Positions 21,271-31,485 of a DNA stretch of 31,485 nucleotides are shown in pieces (position 1 is the stretch's first letter; each line of letters begins with the position of its first letter). Location: positions 41,094-72,578 of the forward strand of contig BMAT01006711.1 of assembly GCA_019649035.1 (NCBI GenBank), given 5' to 3'. This DNA comes from Elysia marginata. Lineage: Eukaryota; Mollusca; Gastropoda; Plakobranchidae. Made by a program: the position numbers and the translations under genes. The notes under the pieces were generated by a model, which was not told where the DNA came from, did not search any database, and was given only the letters and a program-made list of their open reading frames with translations.

Positions 21271-22250
21271 TACGTTGACTTTGAAAGTAAACGGCAATGG
21301 TTTCACACAACATACGTTTGCTTTGAAAGTAAAAGGCAATAGTTTCATACATCATACGTTGGCTTTGAAAGTAAAAGGCAATGGTTTCACATATTATACG
21401 TTGGCTTTGAAAGTAAAAGGCAATGGTTTCACACATCATGTACGTTTGCTTTGAAGGTAAACGGCAATGTTATCACACATCATACGGTGGTTTTGAAATG
21501 AAAAGGCAATAGTTTCACAAATGATACGTTGGCTTTGAAAGTAAAAGGCAATGGTTTCACACATCATACGTTGACTTTGAAAGTAAAAGGCAATGATTTC
21601 ACACATTATACGTTGGCTTTGAAAGTAAAAGGCAATGGTTTCACACATTATACGTTGGCTTTGAAAGTAAAAGTCAATGGGTTTACACATTATACGTTGG
21701 CTTTGAAAGTAAAAGGCAATGGTTTCACACATTGAACCTTGGCTTTTAAAGTAAAAGGCAATGGTTTCACATTATACGTTGGCTTTGAAAGTAAAAAACA
21801 ATGGTTTCACACATTGAACGTTGTCTTTTAAAGTAAAAGGCAATGGTTTCACACATTATACGCTAGCTCTGAAAGTAAAAGGCAATGGTTTCACACATTA
21901 TACGTTGGTTTTGAAATGAAAGACAATGGTTTCACACATTGAACGTTGACTTTGAAATGAAAGGCAATGGTTTCACACATTATACGTTGGCTTTGAAAGT
22001 AAAAGGCAATGGTTTCACACATTATACGTTGGCTTTGAAAGTAAAAGGCAATGGTTTTACACATTATACGTTGGTTTTGAAATGAAAGGCAACGGTTTCA
22101 CACATTATACGTTGGTTTTGAAATGAAAGGCAATGGTTTCACACATTATATGTTGGCTTTGAAAGTAAAAGGCAATGGTTTCACACATTATACGTTGGTT
22201 TTGAAATGAAAGGCAACGGTTTCACACATTATACGTTGGCTTTGAAAGTA
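21271..22250 (+). repeat. 42-bp minisatellite array, about 23 copies
   Basis: The unit reads about TTGGCTTTGAAAGTAAAA, then GGCAATGGTTTCACACATTA, then TACG, with a 42-bp period. Variants differ by substitutions (GAC/GGC/GGT, TTA/TCA/TGA) and by a subtype with TTTTGAAATGAAAGG that is one base shorter. That subtype is commonest in the last third. Because 42 is divisible by three, both strands carry ORFs made of 14-residue repeats; these are by-products. Units are uniform head to tail with no unique spacers, so it is not a CRISPR-like array. Confidence 0.95.
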
Positions 22251-22760
22251 ATTAACGTGGATCGATTAAAATAAAAAGGTGATTATTTGAAATTTGCTTT
22301 TTTTATAAGCATTCTGTTTTACTTATTTACAACTCTAAATACATAGGCAGTCTTTTTTGTTGTTGTTGTTATCGTGAGAGTTGGTCTTCGGCTGCAAATG
22401 CAAATGCTCAGATGTAAATCTAACACTTTCCTTCTTTTCCTTACAAGTTGTTCTTATCGATTAACAACGGCACATTCTCTATCTCATACCTCATTCAAGT
22501 GACTTGAATGACTGTGGGCATAAAGATAAAAAGATTGCAGTCATGTTTTGACTGCCGTACGTTTTGACAATGCAGCGGTCTCAGTCGGGGTCATGCCACT
22601 GGGTGTAAAAACGTGTTCATCTGTAGGTAGGCCTTCTGTATCATGTGTTCAACAGATCTTCATTGTGCCAGCCTTTTTGCTCAACGTGCTCTACTTTTTG
22701 AAAGTTGAATTTAAATTGACCAATAGAACACTGATACACAAGTTTGTTTACGCTTTTTAG
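22251..22760. other. Spacer between the minisatellite and the LINE
   Basis: A short (GTT)n is present at about 22356-22370. A 70-codon ORF at 22548-22760 has no recognisable domain. This may include a decayed 5' part of the LINE, but I cannot show it. Confidence 0.35.
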
Positions 22761-22761
22761 G

Positions 22762-24926
22762 GTGATTGGGACTGCTTCAGTTAGGTGGCTGCGGGTTACG
22801 AAAAATAACCCAGAAGAATTTGAAAAATTTTACTGCGATCTGAAAACCCTTTTAAATTCATTGACAAATAACACGCTAGTCATTCTTGCATGAGATTTTA
22901 ACTCTATAGTGGGAAGAAAGAACTGTGAAGAAACATGTATTGGCTGTGATACAAAAGAACATAGAAACCAAAACGGAGAAAGCTTTAAAAATAAACTTTT
23001 GTGAACAGCAGAAACTATACAAACAGTGCCTTTAAAAAAAGCAGTTAGACACATTACCACCTGGACAGGCTGTCGAAAAGATACTAACGAGCAAATTATA
23101 CCAATTTGCAACCAAATAGACTTTATAATTTGTAAACAGAGACATAAACAACTGATCATAAATGCTCAGTCGTACGGGGGAACTTCTACAACCTCAGATC
23201 ACAAACTTGTAAAAACAACATTTCGGTTATCGAAATGTAAGATCTGAAAAACAAACAAAACACCAGGACATACTAACAATAAAGTAAACAGAAACAGAAC
23301 GACTGGGACACGACGCCGAAACAACTCAGAAATATACAGCACACCTGAATGAACTCCTACTCCAAAACGACGCAAACCAAAGTGTGGAAAAACTATGGGA
23401 ACATAATAAAAACATCGATTGAGTCAGCTGTGTCAACAAACTTAGACGCAAGACCCAGACAGAAAACACTTCTATTCAGGGGATAAAAAAAATTGAACAC
23501 CTGTCAGTAGGCTTACAACAAAAGAAGCTACATTTGCAAATACAAAGCTGTAAAGACACAAAAAAGACCAAGGACCTAAACAAGAAAGAAATTATATCCT
23601 TCACAAGATAAGACAAAAAACAAATGAAGCAAAAAATAGAAACCTACACAACCTAGTTAAAAACATTGATAAATTGACTAGCGATGGAGGAGTGTTCAAA
23701 GCAGTAAAACTACTAAATCAGAAAAAGCTTGAAAACCTTAAGATCAATGAGAACGAGGGAAAGCAGATAGTTAACCCTGGAGAAATAATAACGGATCGTT
23801 TCAAATCGAAATTTAGAGATAAAAGCACAGAAGATATCCAACCATTCGATGGACAACCGAGACCACTATTGAATTGCGTTACTCAAAAAGAAGAAAGAGA
23901 CAGCATCAACAAACTAAATAATGGACGCGCTCTAGGAAGAGACAGTATAAGTAACGAATACCTCAAATATGGGACACCCATTCTAGATAAACAAATCGCG
24001 CAAATTTCGAATAAGACATTCGAATGGCATTAACCCTTGAGGATGAACGAAGGCCTCCTGATAACTCTCCCAAAACCAGGAAAAGCAAAAAGACCACCAT
24101 CAAATCTAAGGCCAATAACTTTGCTGAACTCTCTTAGGAAGATCCTGTCAACTATTGAGCTAAGCCGTATTAGGCCAAAAATAGATGAATATCTATTGAC
24201 CAGTCAAAGCGGATTTAAACCTAACCGTAGCACACCAGACGTAATATGGGCGCACAGGTGGCTAACAGCAAAAGTTCAAAAACATGCAAACCTGGAAATA
24301 AACATGACTGGCATTGACATGTCAGCCGCTTTCGACACAATCAATTGAAAAGAACTACTGACAATTTTAAAAGACATTGTGGAAGAAGACGAGCTGCGCA
24401 TGATTCAGTTTCTACTGAGCGAAACCACACTTGATGTCAAAGTGAATGGGTGTAACCAAGAAATTCCTTTTACCACCAACATCGGAACACCACAAGGGGA
24501 CAGTCTAAGCCGAGTTTCATAATCTATTTGGAAAATGCTCTAAAAGATATGAGGAGTGCGCAAAACAACTCACAGCAACCAGCTCATTGTATGCCTTCTG
24601 AAATAATTTTCGCGGACGACATCGAATTCATAGGAACAGAGAGTATAAGCGTCGGGGATATTGAAAAAAAAAACACCTAAAAACGCATAACTTGAAAGTG
24701 AACCTCGACAAAACAGAGAATACGTGCATGAGAAAAGACACCGAAAAATGGAAAATCTCTAAAAAAAAAAGTTGGTTCACTTCTAGGAAGCAAAGAGGAT
24801 ATCGAGCGCCGAAAACAACTTTCAATCATCGCGCTTCACAAACTAACAAATATTTGGAACTTTGGAACAGAGCAAACAAAACAAAACAGAAAACTAGACT
24901 CCATCTTTGCAATGCTTTAGTTAAAT
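22762..24926 (+). pseudogene. Non-LTR retrotransposon, 5'-truncated: endonuclease and reverse transcriptase (part 1)
   Basis: Pieced over frames, the order is that of an APE-type LINE ORF2. Endonuclease: NPEEFEKFYCDL near 22810, NNTLVILA-DFNSIVGRKN near 22866 (the usual GDFN with G lost to a stop), TTWTGCRKD near 23058, NQIDFIICK near 23110 and GGTSTTSDHKLV near 23177. RT: NKLNNGRALGRDSISNEYLK near 23910, LITLPKPGKAKRPPSNLRPI near 24060, LTSQSGFKPNRSTPDVIWAH near 24197, GIDMSAAFDTIN (catalytic Asp) at 24313-24348, NIGTPQGDSLS near 24480 and IIFADDIEFIG near 24605. A KTENT and VGSLLGSKEDIERRKQLSII tract follows near 24712-24830. The last codons are LCNALVK, where the element is interrupted by the insertion at 24927. 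Stops and frameshifts show it is inactive. Clade not determined. Confidence 0.9.
24920..24926 (+). repeat. 7-bp target-site duplication, left copy
   Basis: GTTAAAT immediately precedes the left terminal inverted repeat of the DNA transposon. The right copy is at 27568-27574. Confidence 0.85.
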
Positions 24927-27567
24927 CAGAGATAATTTAAGTAGAGATGTTTCACTCCGAGTTTTTTGCTCTTTATTTGTATTAGGACGATTTTAAGTTA
25001 TTTCCCTTGGTCATTCCTGGTTAACACTAACAGCCAGATCCTTTAAATACAGTATAGTGTCAATCTGACGGTTTTACTTTTTTTAAAACCAGTATTGCGG
25101 TCTTAAAATAGTTTTGAGTTACTACTGTATTTGATATATTTTTTTTTTTATTACTGTAGGCCTAGCAGCACAATTTTCTATTTACTAAAACAATTCTTAT
25201 CGGTAGTTTTTCGTATTTTCGTAGAAAATTTATGAAATAATAGGTTTGGATATTTAAAGTGTAAACAGAATGTTTTAAGTATATTTAACTACAGTTTTAT
25301 TAAAATACAATCTGTAAATAGTTCTTAGCAACAGTTCTTACCATAATATCAATAAATCTTTTTAATAGTTTCAACTTATCATGGCTTATTTACAATGAAA
25401 GAAAGTCAGTTTTGACTACGTTTTTGATAGCATTGCATCCTTATTAGCATTACTTGTGTTAATGCTAGGGCATCTTTTTAATTCATTTAGTAACAGAATG
25501 TTTTAGTCATTTGGAATAATGAAATAAATACTCTTTAAATAGTTTCAAATTACCATGATTTATATTTTATAGCATGAAATGAAGTTATTTAAATTTTCAG
25601 AGTCAAGGTAAATGATTCTGAGCAAGCTAAAGAGGACGCTAAAACACTAATGATTGGAACTGAAATCAACAACACAAGTTTTATAAACTATGAAGCTTCT
25701 ACAAAAACAACAATTACAACAACACAGGTGCACTAAAACTGTAAAAGGCTAATAAAACCAATAATCATAGCAACACAAGTGCACTTAAATGTGCACCAAA
25801 GGGTTTATTACTATTTGCATTTATAAAGTCAATCTAACAATGAGAAGTCATACAATAATACAAATGCCAATCAGCTTGAAGATTTTCTAGAAATTTTTTC
25901 AATTAAAAGTATTTTAAAATTTGAATTATTCTTTTGAAGATTACGTATAATATATTTATGAAAAAAGTAATTCATAAACCATGCATCCAACTCTGATATG
26001 TTTTTAAAAGCGCATGGTAAGGACCATTAAATAAATGAATTACCCGGTCGTTACTTTTGTGACAAAATTTAATTAAAAAACGAGACATTTCTATCAATCA
26101 GTAAAATAGCGCTTCTCTTGATAAACCAATAAGGTCTTTTCGTCTTGAGTTCTGTATCCATACGTGACACCTTAGAAGATGAGAAAGAAAGCAAAAAAAT
26201 GTGTTACCTTGTAACCAAAACTATACAAATTTACAGAAAATTAAATCCCTAACAAAATAATGTAGGTTTTAAATACTAGCACTGCTGTTTGTTGGACAGG
26301 TTTTCCGCACTCCGCACCGGGGTGCCACTGTTTTTAGATAAACATTCTCCTCACTACCCTTCATTTTGATATTTTTTTTATAAAAAATAATGCACCTCAA
26401 TGCACTAGGCCTTTTATTTCTAAAATTCTATTAGTGTATAGAATGTGTTACCATGAAGTTGAAGCTTATCCAGCGTGGCACCCTTGGGTAGTCTTAGAGA
26501 ATTGCGGTGGTTGAGACTTTGCTTCTTGAATATAAATATATCGATTAGACTGCTTTAACAGGTTAGTAGTTAGTGTTTTATTTTTTTTAGTAAGAGTACT
26601 AAGACGATATTTGTTTTCTTGGCATGCTTTGACCCATTCCTTACTAAGATGAACACTTAACAACAAGCAATGCAAGTTAAATTCTATCTGACCTGTTAAA
26701 GTATCGGGAGTCGAATCGATGTACATGTATTTATTTTGAACTGGCAAAGTCTCGACACTCGACAAACAGAAATTCTTTAATAGTGCTCACTCCTATGTAA
26801 AAAAAATCCTTCCCTTTCTTCATCCTGTAGACTAGGGTAAATTAATTATGAATTCGTCTTTATAACCATACTAACTAAAATATGGCAATGCTTTATAAAT
26901 TTACATACAGTATTATAGGATGGGTCAATGATACTTGAGTACAATCTAGATGCTAATGTTTGTTATAATTAAAACCATGCATGTCACTGCACATGACTTA
27001 AAAAATAAGGCAGTTGCCATTGAACTAGACCTAGATTCTAGATAGCCTCAAACACTCAAAGGCTTTGCTAAAGTGGCACCACTCAGTGGAAATCCTTTCC
27101 AAAATTTGTAGATTTGTATCTAAATATGGCATCTAGATTTTAAACTAGATTTACCTTAATCTAAAATAATCTAAATTAGATATAGATTTTGGTTTAGATC
27201 AAGATTTATGTTGCCCCATCACAAGCTGTGACAAAGCAAATGGCATGTGTTTAGATCTATATATAGGCCTGCCGTAAAATATTAATAACATTATTATCGT
27301 AAAACTTACCGTTCTACGTCCTTGGGAAACATGTGGAAGGAAATGTCTTTACATTCTGTTTTGTTCCTTGCATTTTTGCAATGTATAGCACTGCAAAATT
27401 TCCCACCTCTTCTAAATCTTGAACGGGATCTATGGACTTCACCTATTCCCGCACCTTCCATCTTTGTGAACACTCAGACCTTTAACCAGGGATACCCAAG
27501 GGACGGTACTCTCATCATTTCCTCACCCTACCCCTTGAGTAAAACATCTCTACTTAGATTATCTCTG
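24927..27567 (-). mobile_element. P-superfamily-like (THAP) DNA transposon nested in the LINE
   Basis: The 2641-bp insert begins CAGAGATAATTTAAGTAG and ends with the reverse complement of CAGAGATAATCTAAGTAG. The terminal inverted repeats match at 29 of 31 bases (24927-24957 and 27537-27567). A second inverted patch, TCCCTTGG...CCTGGTTAA, lies about 65-95 bases inside each end. It is flanked by GTTAAAT on both sides, and removing it joins the LINE frame exactly. The minus strand near the right end encodes a THAP-like zinc-finger start, which with the 7-bp duplication and CA-starting termini favours the P superfamily over hAT (8 bp). The rest of the interior has no recognisable transposase catalytic region, so this copy is probably internally deleted or decayed. 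Confidence 0.85.
26466..27461 (-). pseudogene. THAP-domain transposase start, two exons (minus strand)
   Basis: Exon 1 runs 27461 to 27310: 50 codons from ATG containing KFCSAIHCKNARNK and DISFHMFPKDVE, i.e. the first two Cys ligands (C23, C28) and the F-x-x-FP motif of THAP zinc fingers. It ends CG|GTAAGT, a consensus donor. An acceptor TTCATCTTAG at 26644-26653 starts exon 2 at 26643, and the splice gives R-K-EWVKACQENKY in phase. The conserved THAP Trp therefore falls where expected. Exon 2 stays open to a stop at 26466. The third and fourth zinc ligands (C-x2-H) and the DDE-like region are not seen, so the product would be incomplete. THAP proteins bind DNA and P-type transposases use the domain to recognise element ends. 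Confidence 0.65.
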
Positions 27568-27574
27568 GTTAAAT
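27568..27574 (+). repeat. 7-bp target-site duplication, right copy
   Basis: GTTAAAT directly after the right inverted repeat, identical to 24920-24926. Confidence 0.85.
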
Positions 27575-28120
27575 CAATACTATTTTACAACTGTGGCACA
27601 TGGGCTTTGACAAAAATAGACAAGGACAGACTTGACGCATTCCATAGAAAACAACTCAAAAGAGTCCTTAAAATCTAATACCCGACAAAAATATTAAACC
27701 ATTCACTTTACTAAAAATGTGGAGAAGTTCCTCTATCCCTCCAAGTACTTGAGTCTTGATGGAGACTGTTTGGACACATATTAAGACGAGATTCGTGTGT
27801 CCGGCAAAAGAAGCAATGCAGTTCTTTTTTGGTAGAAAACAGGAAAAGACCAAGGGGTAGACCAGAGCTGGGGTAGACCAGTAACAACACTTCCAGTTAC
27901 TTTAAGAAACGACCTCAAACGCGTTCCGGGCGAGAAAAGGACTTTAACATCACAGAAAGACCTGGATTTAATTCGACACATTGCAGAGAACCAAGACGAA
28001 TGGAGGACCTTCATAGTGAGGATAAGAAGAGGAGCAGCCGAAGCTATGCGGTCGGACGACCCTACAAGCGAGCGGCTATAGATGAGATAGATGAGATGGG
28101 TAACGTCTATCTTTGAACGT
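27575..28120 (+). pseudogene. Non-LTR retrotransposon C-terminal region (part 2)
   Basis: Continues the LINE frame of 22762-24926 after the DNA transposon: SILFYNCGTWALTKIDKDRL and DAFHRKQLKRVLKI to 27677, then PLSLQVLESRWRLFGHILRR near 27735-27790 and RKRPRGRP near 27841. Next come LRNDLKRVPGEKRTL near 27903 and DLDLIRHIAENQDEWRTFIV near 27962. These are the conserved C-terminal motifs after the RT domain in this kind of element. Stops and a short repeated GGGGTAGACCAG at 27855-27882 (two copies) break it. The 3' boundary near 28100-28160 is uncertain, and no tail was identified. Confidence 0.85.
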
Positions 28121-28129
28121 TTCTGGGCG

Positions 28130-31100
28130 AACATAGGCTTTAAATTCCAACACTGCATTTTGGATACATTTTTCTTGTTCTAATCTGACAAATTCCTTGT
28201 TTTAATCAAGCTCTAAAGACTCAATGCTTTAAGATCTTACACAGATTTGTACACGTATAGTTGAATTTCTTAAAAGTGTGCCAATATGCGATATTGAATA
28301 GTTATTTTAACCTAAATGCGTGATAAATAGGATAGGCTTAAGCGAGTACTCATGTGAAATCCGTTTCATGCATCCGTTTTTTTTTCTGTTTTTTTTTTTT
28401 GCAATTTCTTTCCTAATTCTCTATTAGTATTTTTTATCATTTGTTTTAATTGTTTCTTTTTATTTAAAAATCTGTGCAGAATTTAAACCCTTTTCTTCTC
28501 TTGTTCAACATTAGAATTTAAATTTCGTTAGCGTGCAGAGTTTTGCAGTATAGTAATAGCAAAGTCCTCAAGTAATCTAATTTTTTGGTAATAGTAGCTT
28601 TAGCCAAGGGTTAGCCTTATACTTGTAAATATAACACCAGCATGACATAAATTTGCTAACACCAATTACTTTTTCTGCGCGGTAGAGTTTGTTGTTGTTG
28701 TCATTACACCAGACATTCAAAGACTGTCTATTATCTTTCAGTGAGAACCCAATTCTCATTTTTCCGCTGAATTCTTACCTTGTAAAACACATTTTCTATT
28801 GTTTATTTTTGTCCAAAAAAAAAAAAAAAAAAAGAAGCAGCAGCGAATTGAAGTGATTGGCTTTGCATATTTAAATAAATATCGAAGAAAAAAGTTATTA
28901 CACAGGAGATACCTTTGTATGCCATTATAGTCTGTGATGGTTAAGCTTTTTGTTTGGTGTAATGTTTATACATGAGTTGGTGAAAATGGAAAAAAAGTTA
29001 TGCCTGCGTGTATCTAGAATTATGCTGTTTTTCAGCCTATCGTCTTAATAATGACCACAAAGCTACTTTTTTGTATTGTTATTTTTTCGATCATAATCCA
29101 TACATCTGTAACTGGCCTAATATCGATCGAAAATAAATTGGGTGTCACAATGGACTGTTAGACACGCATGCGCCTTCCTGTTGTTTATTGTCCCAGGTAC
29201 ACGCATGGCCTATTGCGCATTTTTACGTATTAATGCAAGTAGATCATTCTAAGGTACTATATATATCATTTAATGTACCAGTAGGCCTAGTTCAGAAGGT
29301 CGGCGATAGACTACGTGGTTTGTCTCTGCACTGTTGCGATTATTTAGGCCAATAACGGGCCAACCTTAACCATAGATTGTGGAAAGTTTTACTGTATTAA
29401 AACTATTATGAGACTCGTCTCAGTCGTCTGTCTTCTGCTGACTGGGGGACAAGAATGGAGGAGGAGGCATGGACTATGGAGTTTTTATAAAAGACCGTTG
29501 TCTCTGTGATATTAGACACGGTACGAATGAAAACGATAACGATAACGGTAGGATGTCTCCACCCTCCAGCTGTCAAGTCATCTCAAAATCAAGTCCAGAC
29601 CTCGAGTGGCTGAAGTTCGCCCTAATAGCCCCACCCTAGGCCAACGCCCCATATACACATTGTACTACTATAATAACTGCTAGTATAGAAGTCGATGCCC
29701 CACCCTCTAATTTGATGTTAAACCTCATTTTGCTTAGAAGTCTGCTGGTCAAGAAACTTTCCTGTATCATGTATGGCGTAAGATTGGCCCATACATGACG
29801 CACAACGAGCCGTGGTAAGTCCGTGGTAATGCATTATGTAAGAATTTCACACATCTATGTGAATTTTGCTTCGCTATCGGTATCGTCTCCAAACGAGAGT
29901 TGGGGAAACCTAAAACAGTGCCGGTGTGAGTGAAGTGGGAAATTTTTTCCACCTCTTGGTTTAACGTTATTTATGCAACAAGTTTGTCTTGGTCATTCTT
30001 GAGCTTGCTGTAATACTTTGAGTTGACTACGAGAAAGGTCGGGTAAAGCTTAACAGTTCATGTCATCACCCATCACTAATGTAGGGAGGCGGAGCCAACT
30101 CAAAGCTAACGTTACCGTATTCCTATGGGCCCCGTGGCGCATCCTACATGTGTCTAATATATAATGTGTCGTCTATTTTCCAGGCTATATCGCATCGCAA
30201 AGTAAATACTCAATCAATGGGTACCTGTAGGTATATACTGGCTTTTCTTACACAGTCATGTAGAAGGTTTTAACCTAAACTGCCGTACTCAAAAGGCCTG
30301 TCAGTCAAACTGTAAGCAAAATTGTGCGTGGGAGTTCTAATGATCTATCTCTTTTAATTTCTTAGTATAGTTAGGGCACATGAGAACTCAACTAGTGCTT
30401 TGATGTTATGGGCCGGCCCAAAACAAAGTTACATACAAAATATAGGAAATATAATATCTACTCATATTGGAGTACTCGGCCTGTTCTACGGCGGCCTAGG
30501 TTTTAACGTAACTGTCTTGCATTTGAACGCGGTCGGCTTATCTTTGTTCAGCAGTAAGTAGAAGTCTAACCAAAATGTTAAGCATTGGAGAGCTTGCATA
30601 AAAAACTAACGGGTTCATAATTGCCACAAAAGTGAATTGTTTTCATTCGACAATAGTATCTTTAACAATCCTATACCCCCCCCTCCCATATACACACAAA
30701 AAAGAAGAAAAAGAAAAAACAAACAAATAATAATAACGAAAAAAATTCAAAGAAAGGAAGACAGGCAACCATGAAAAGAAAAAATCCGGCATACCGATTT
30801 TAGCTTATGGAGGATAATGTATATTTTTTGTCATGAATCTAACCAATTTCGTTTTAACCTGTTTTGATTAAGATAAGAGATCACCTTCGTTGAGATATAC
30901 ATAGAGATCATGTTTTTAAACGCAGATTTTTTACATATTATGGACGTACTGAGGCCTAAAACAGATAAAGTCTAACACAGAGACCATGCACTTATACTGG
31001 TAGTTGTAGTTATGTAGGCCTAATTCTCAGGGCGCCCGAAGCATGGTAATACTAGTCGCAGTGGCACACACGCCCCTCTCCAACTCTACACTCTAGAGCC

Positions 31101-31270
31101 CACCCTTTCCAACTTTCCTTTTGTTATGAAAATCTCTTTATCTGGTCACTTTCTTTGTTATCTAAAGTATTTGTGAGGGCCCGACAGGCACCGTATACAT
31201 AGTTTAATTTCCTGTGACTTTGAAGGTTTATAATCAATATATTTAGACAGGAGAGGTCGGTGTGGTTTGG
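28130..31270. other. Intergenic DNA, no recognisable gene
   Basis: Contains T runs at 28373-28400, an A run of about 20 at 28816-28833 and an A/C-rich patch at 30675-30760. A TATAAAAG motif near 29485 follows a short ORF starting MRLVSVVCLLLTGG at 29408; no downstream exon could be linked. TAGGCCTA palindromes occur at 29282 and 31015. Confidence 0.4.
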
Positions 31271-31282
31271 TCAAATTTGAAG

Positions 31283-31451
31283 AAATAGACTGAGATAGAA
31301 AGAGAGAGAGAAGATACAGGTAGATAAATAGCTAGGCAGGTGGGTAGATAGATAGATGGATATATATACATAGAGAGAGAGAGGCAGAGAGAGACATATG
31401 TATTGTTCTCATGCATTGTATTCTTTGTTTTTATTCATTTGCAGGGGACTT

Positions 31452-31485
<34 letters not shown>
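31283..31485. repeat. (GA)n / (GATA)n compound repeats to the window end
   Basis: GA dinucleotides at 31297-31311, GATA units at about 31320-31365 and GA again at 31372-31394. A pure GA run starts at 31454 and reaches the window edge. Confidence 0.9.

Noticed and set aside
21271-22250. CRISPR-like array or repeat-protein gene
   Set aside because: Units are contiguous without unique spacers, the host is an animal, and the reading frame is broken by one-base-shorter units.
25602-25735. Plus-strand exon-like stretch after TTTTCAG in the DNA transposon
   Set aside because: About 45 codons follow an acceptor-like site, but the strand is opposite to the THAP exons and no partner exon or domain is seen.
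24927-27567. hAT superfamily assignment for the nested transposon
   Set aside because: The CAGAG-type terminus would fit hAT, but the duplication is 7 bp rather than 8 and the THAP-like exons point to the P superfamily.
29408-29510. Short ORF starting MRLVSVVCLLLTGG as a secreted-protein exon
   Set aside because: The hydrophobic part is short, it ends in a stop without a clear donor, and no downstream exon could be connected.

Overview
This window looks like AT-rich nuclear DNA from an invertebrate animal, most likely a mollusc. The pointers are GT-AG introns, very long GA/CT, ACT and ATT microsatellites, tRNA-derived SINEs, several decayed LINEs and DNA transposons, and one large receptor gene. 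That receptor is closest in architecture to the LDLa/LRR G-protein-coupled receptors first known from the snail Lymnaea (GRL101) and to relaxin-family (RXFP, type C LGR) receptors. The species cannot be named from the sequence.

Layout. 1-3.8 kb: triplet repeats around a retroposon tail, a minus-strand tRNA-type SINE, a GA tract, a small 31-bp tandem repeat and featureless AT-rich DNA. 3.9-12.0 kb: the only convincing intact gene, on the plus strand. A TATA-like box (3871) precedes a signal-peptide exon (3977-4058) with a GT donor. A 3.84-kb intron carrying a decayed LINE follows, then one 4.05-kb exon (7901-11952). The donor and acceptor phases fit exactly (G|GT, Gly), giving an inferred protein of 1377 residues: signal peptide, von Willebrand A-like domain, C-type lectin-like domain, six LDLa modules, leucine-rich repeats and a rhodopsin-type seven-helix domain. 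12-19.9 kb: AT-rich intergenic DNA with a possible LINE scrap, LINE 3' tail, long ACT and ATT tracts, AT and TCTA microsatellites, and a near-perfect 70-bp inverted repeat. 19.97-20.7 kb: the C-terminal half of a dead piggyBac transposase. 20.93-22.25 kb: a 42-bp minisatellite split near its left edge by a SINE. 22.76-28.1 kb: a 5'-truncated, mutated non-LTR retrotransposon (endonuclease plus reverse transcriptase). It is interrupted by a 2.64-kb DNA transposon with 31-bp terminal inverted repeats, a 7-bp target duplication and a spliced THAP-type zinc-finger start, indicating the P-element superfamily. 28.1-31.5 kb: no recognisable gene, ending in GA/GATA repeats.

The receptor is the functional centre of the window and the rest is mostly transposon history. 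The two most interesting items are the receptor's domain combination and the datable nesting of the THAP/P-type element inside the LINE.
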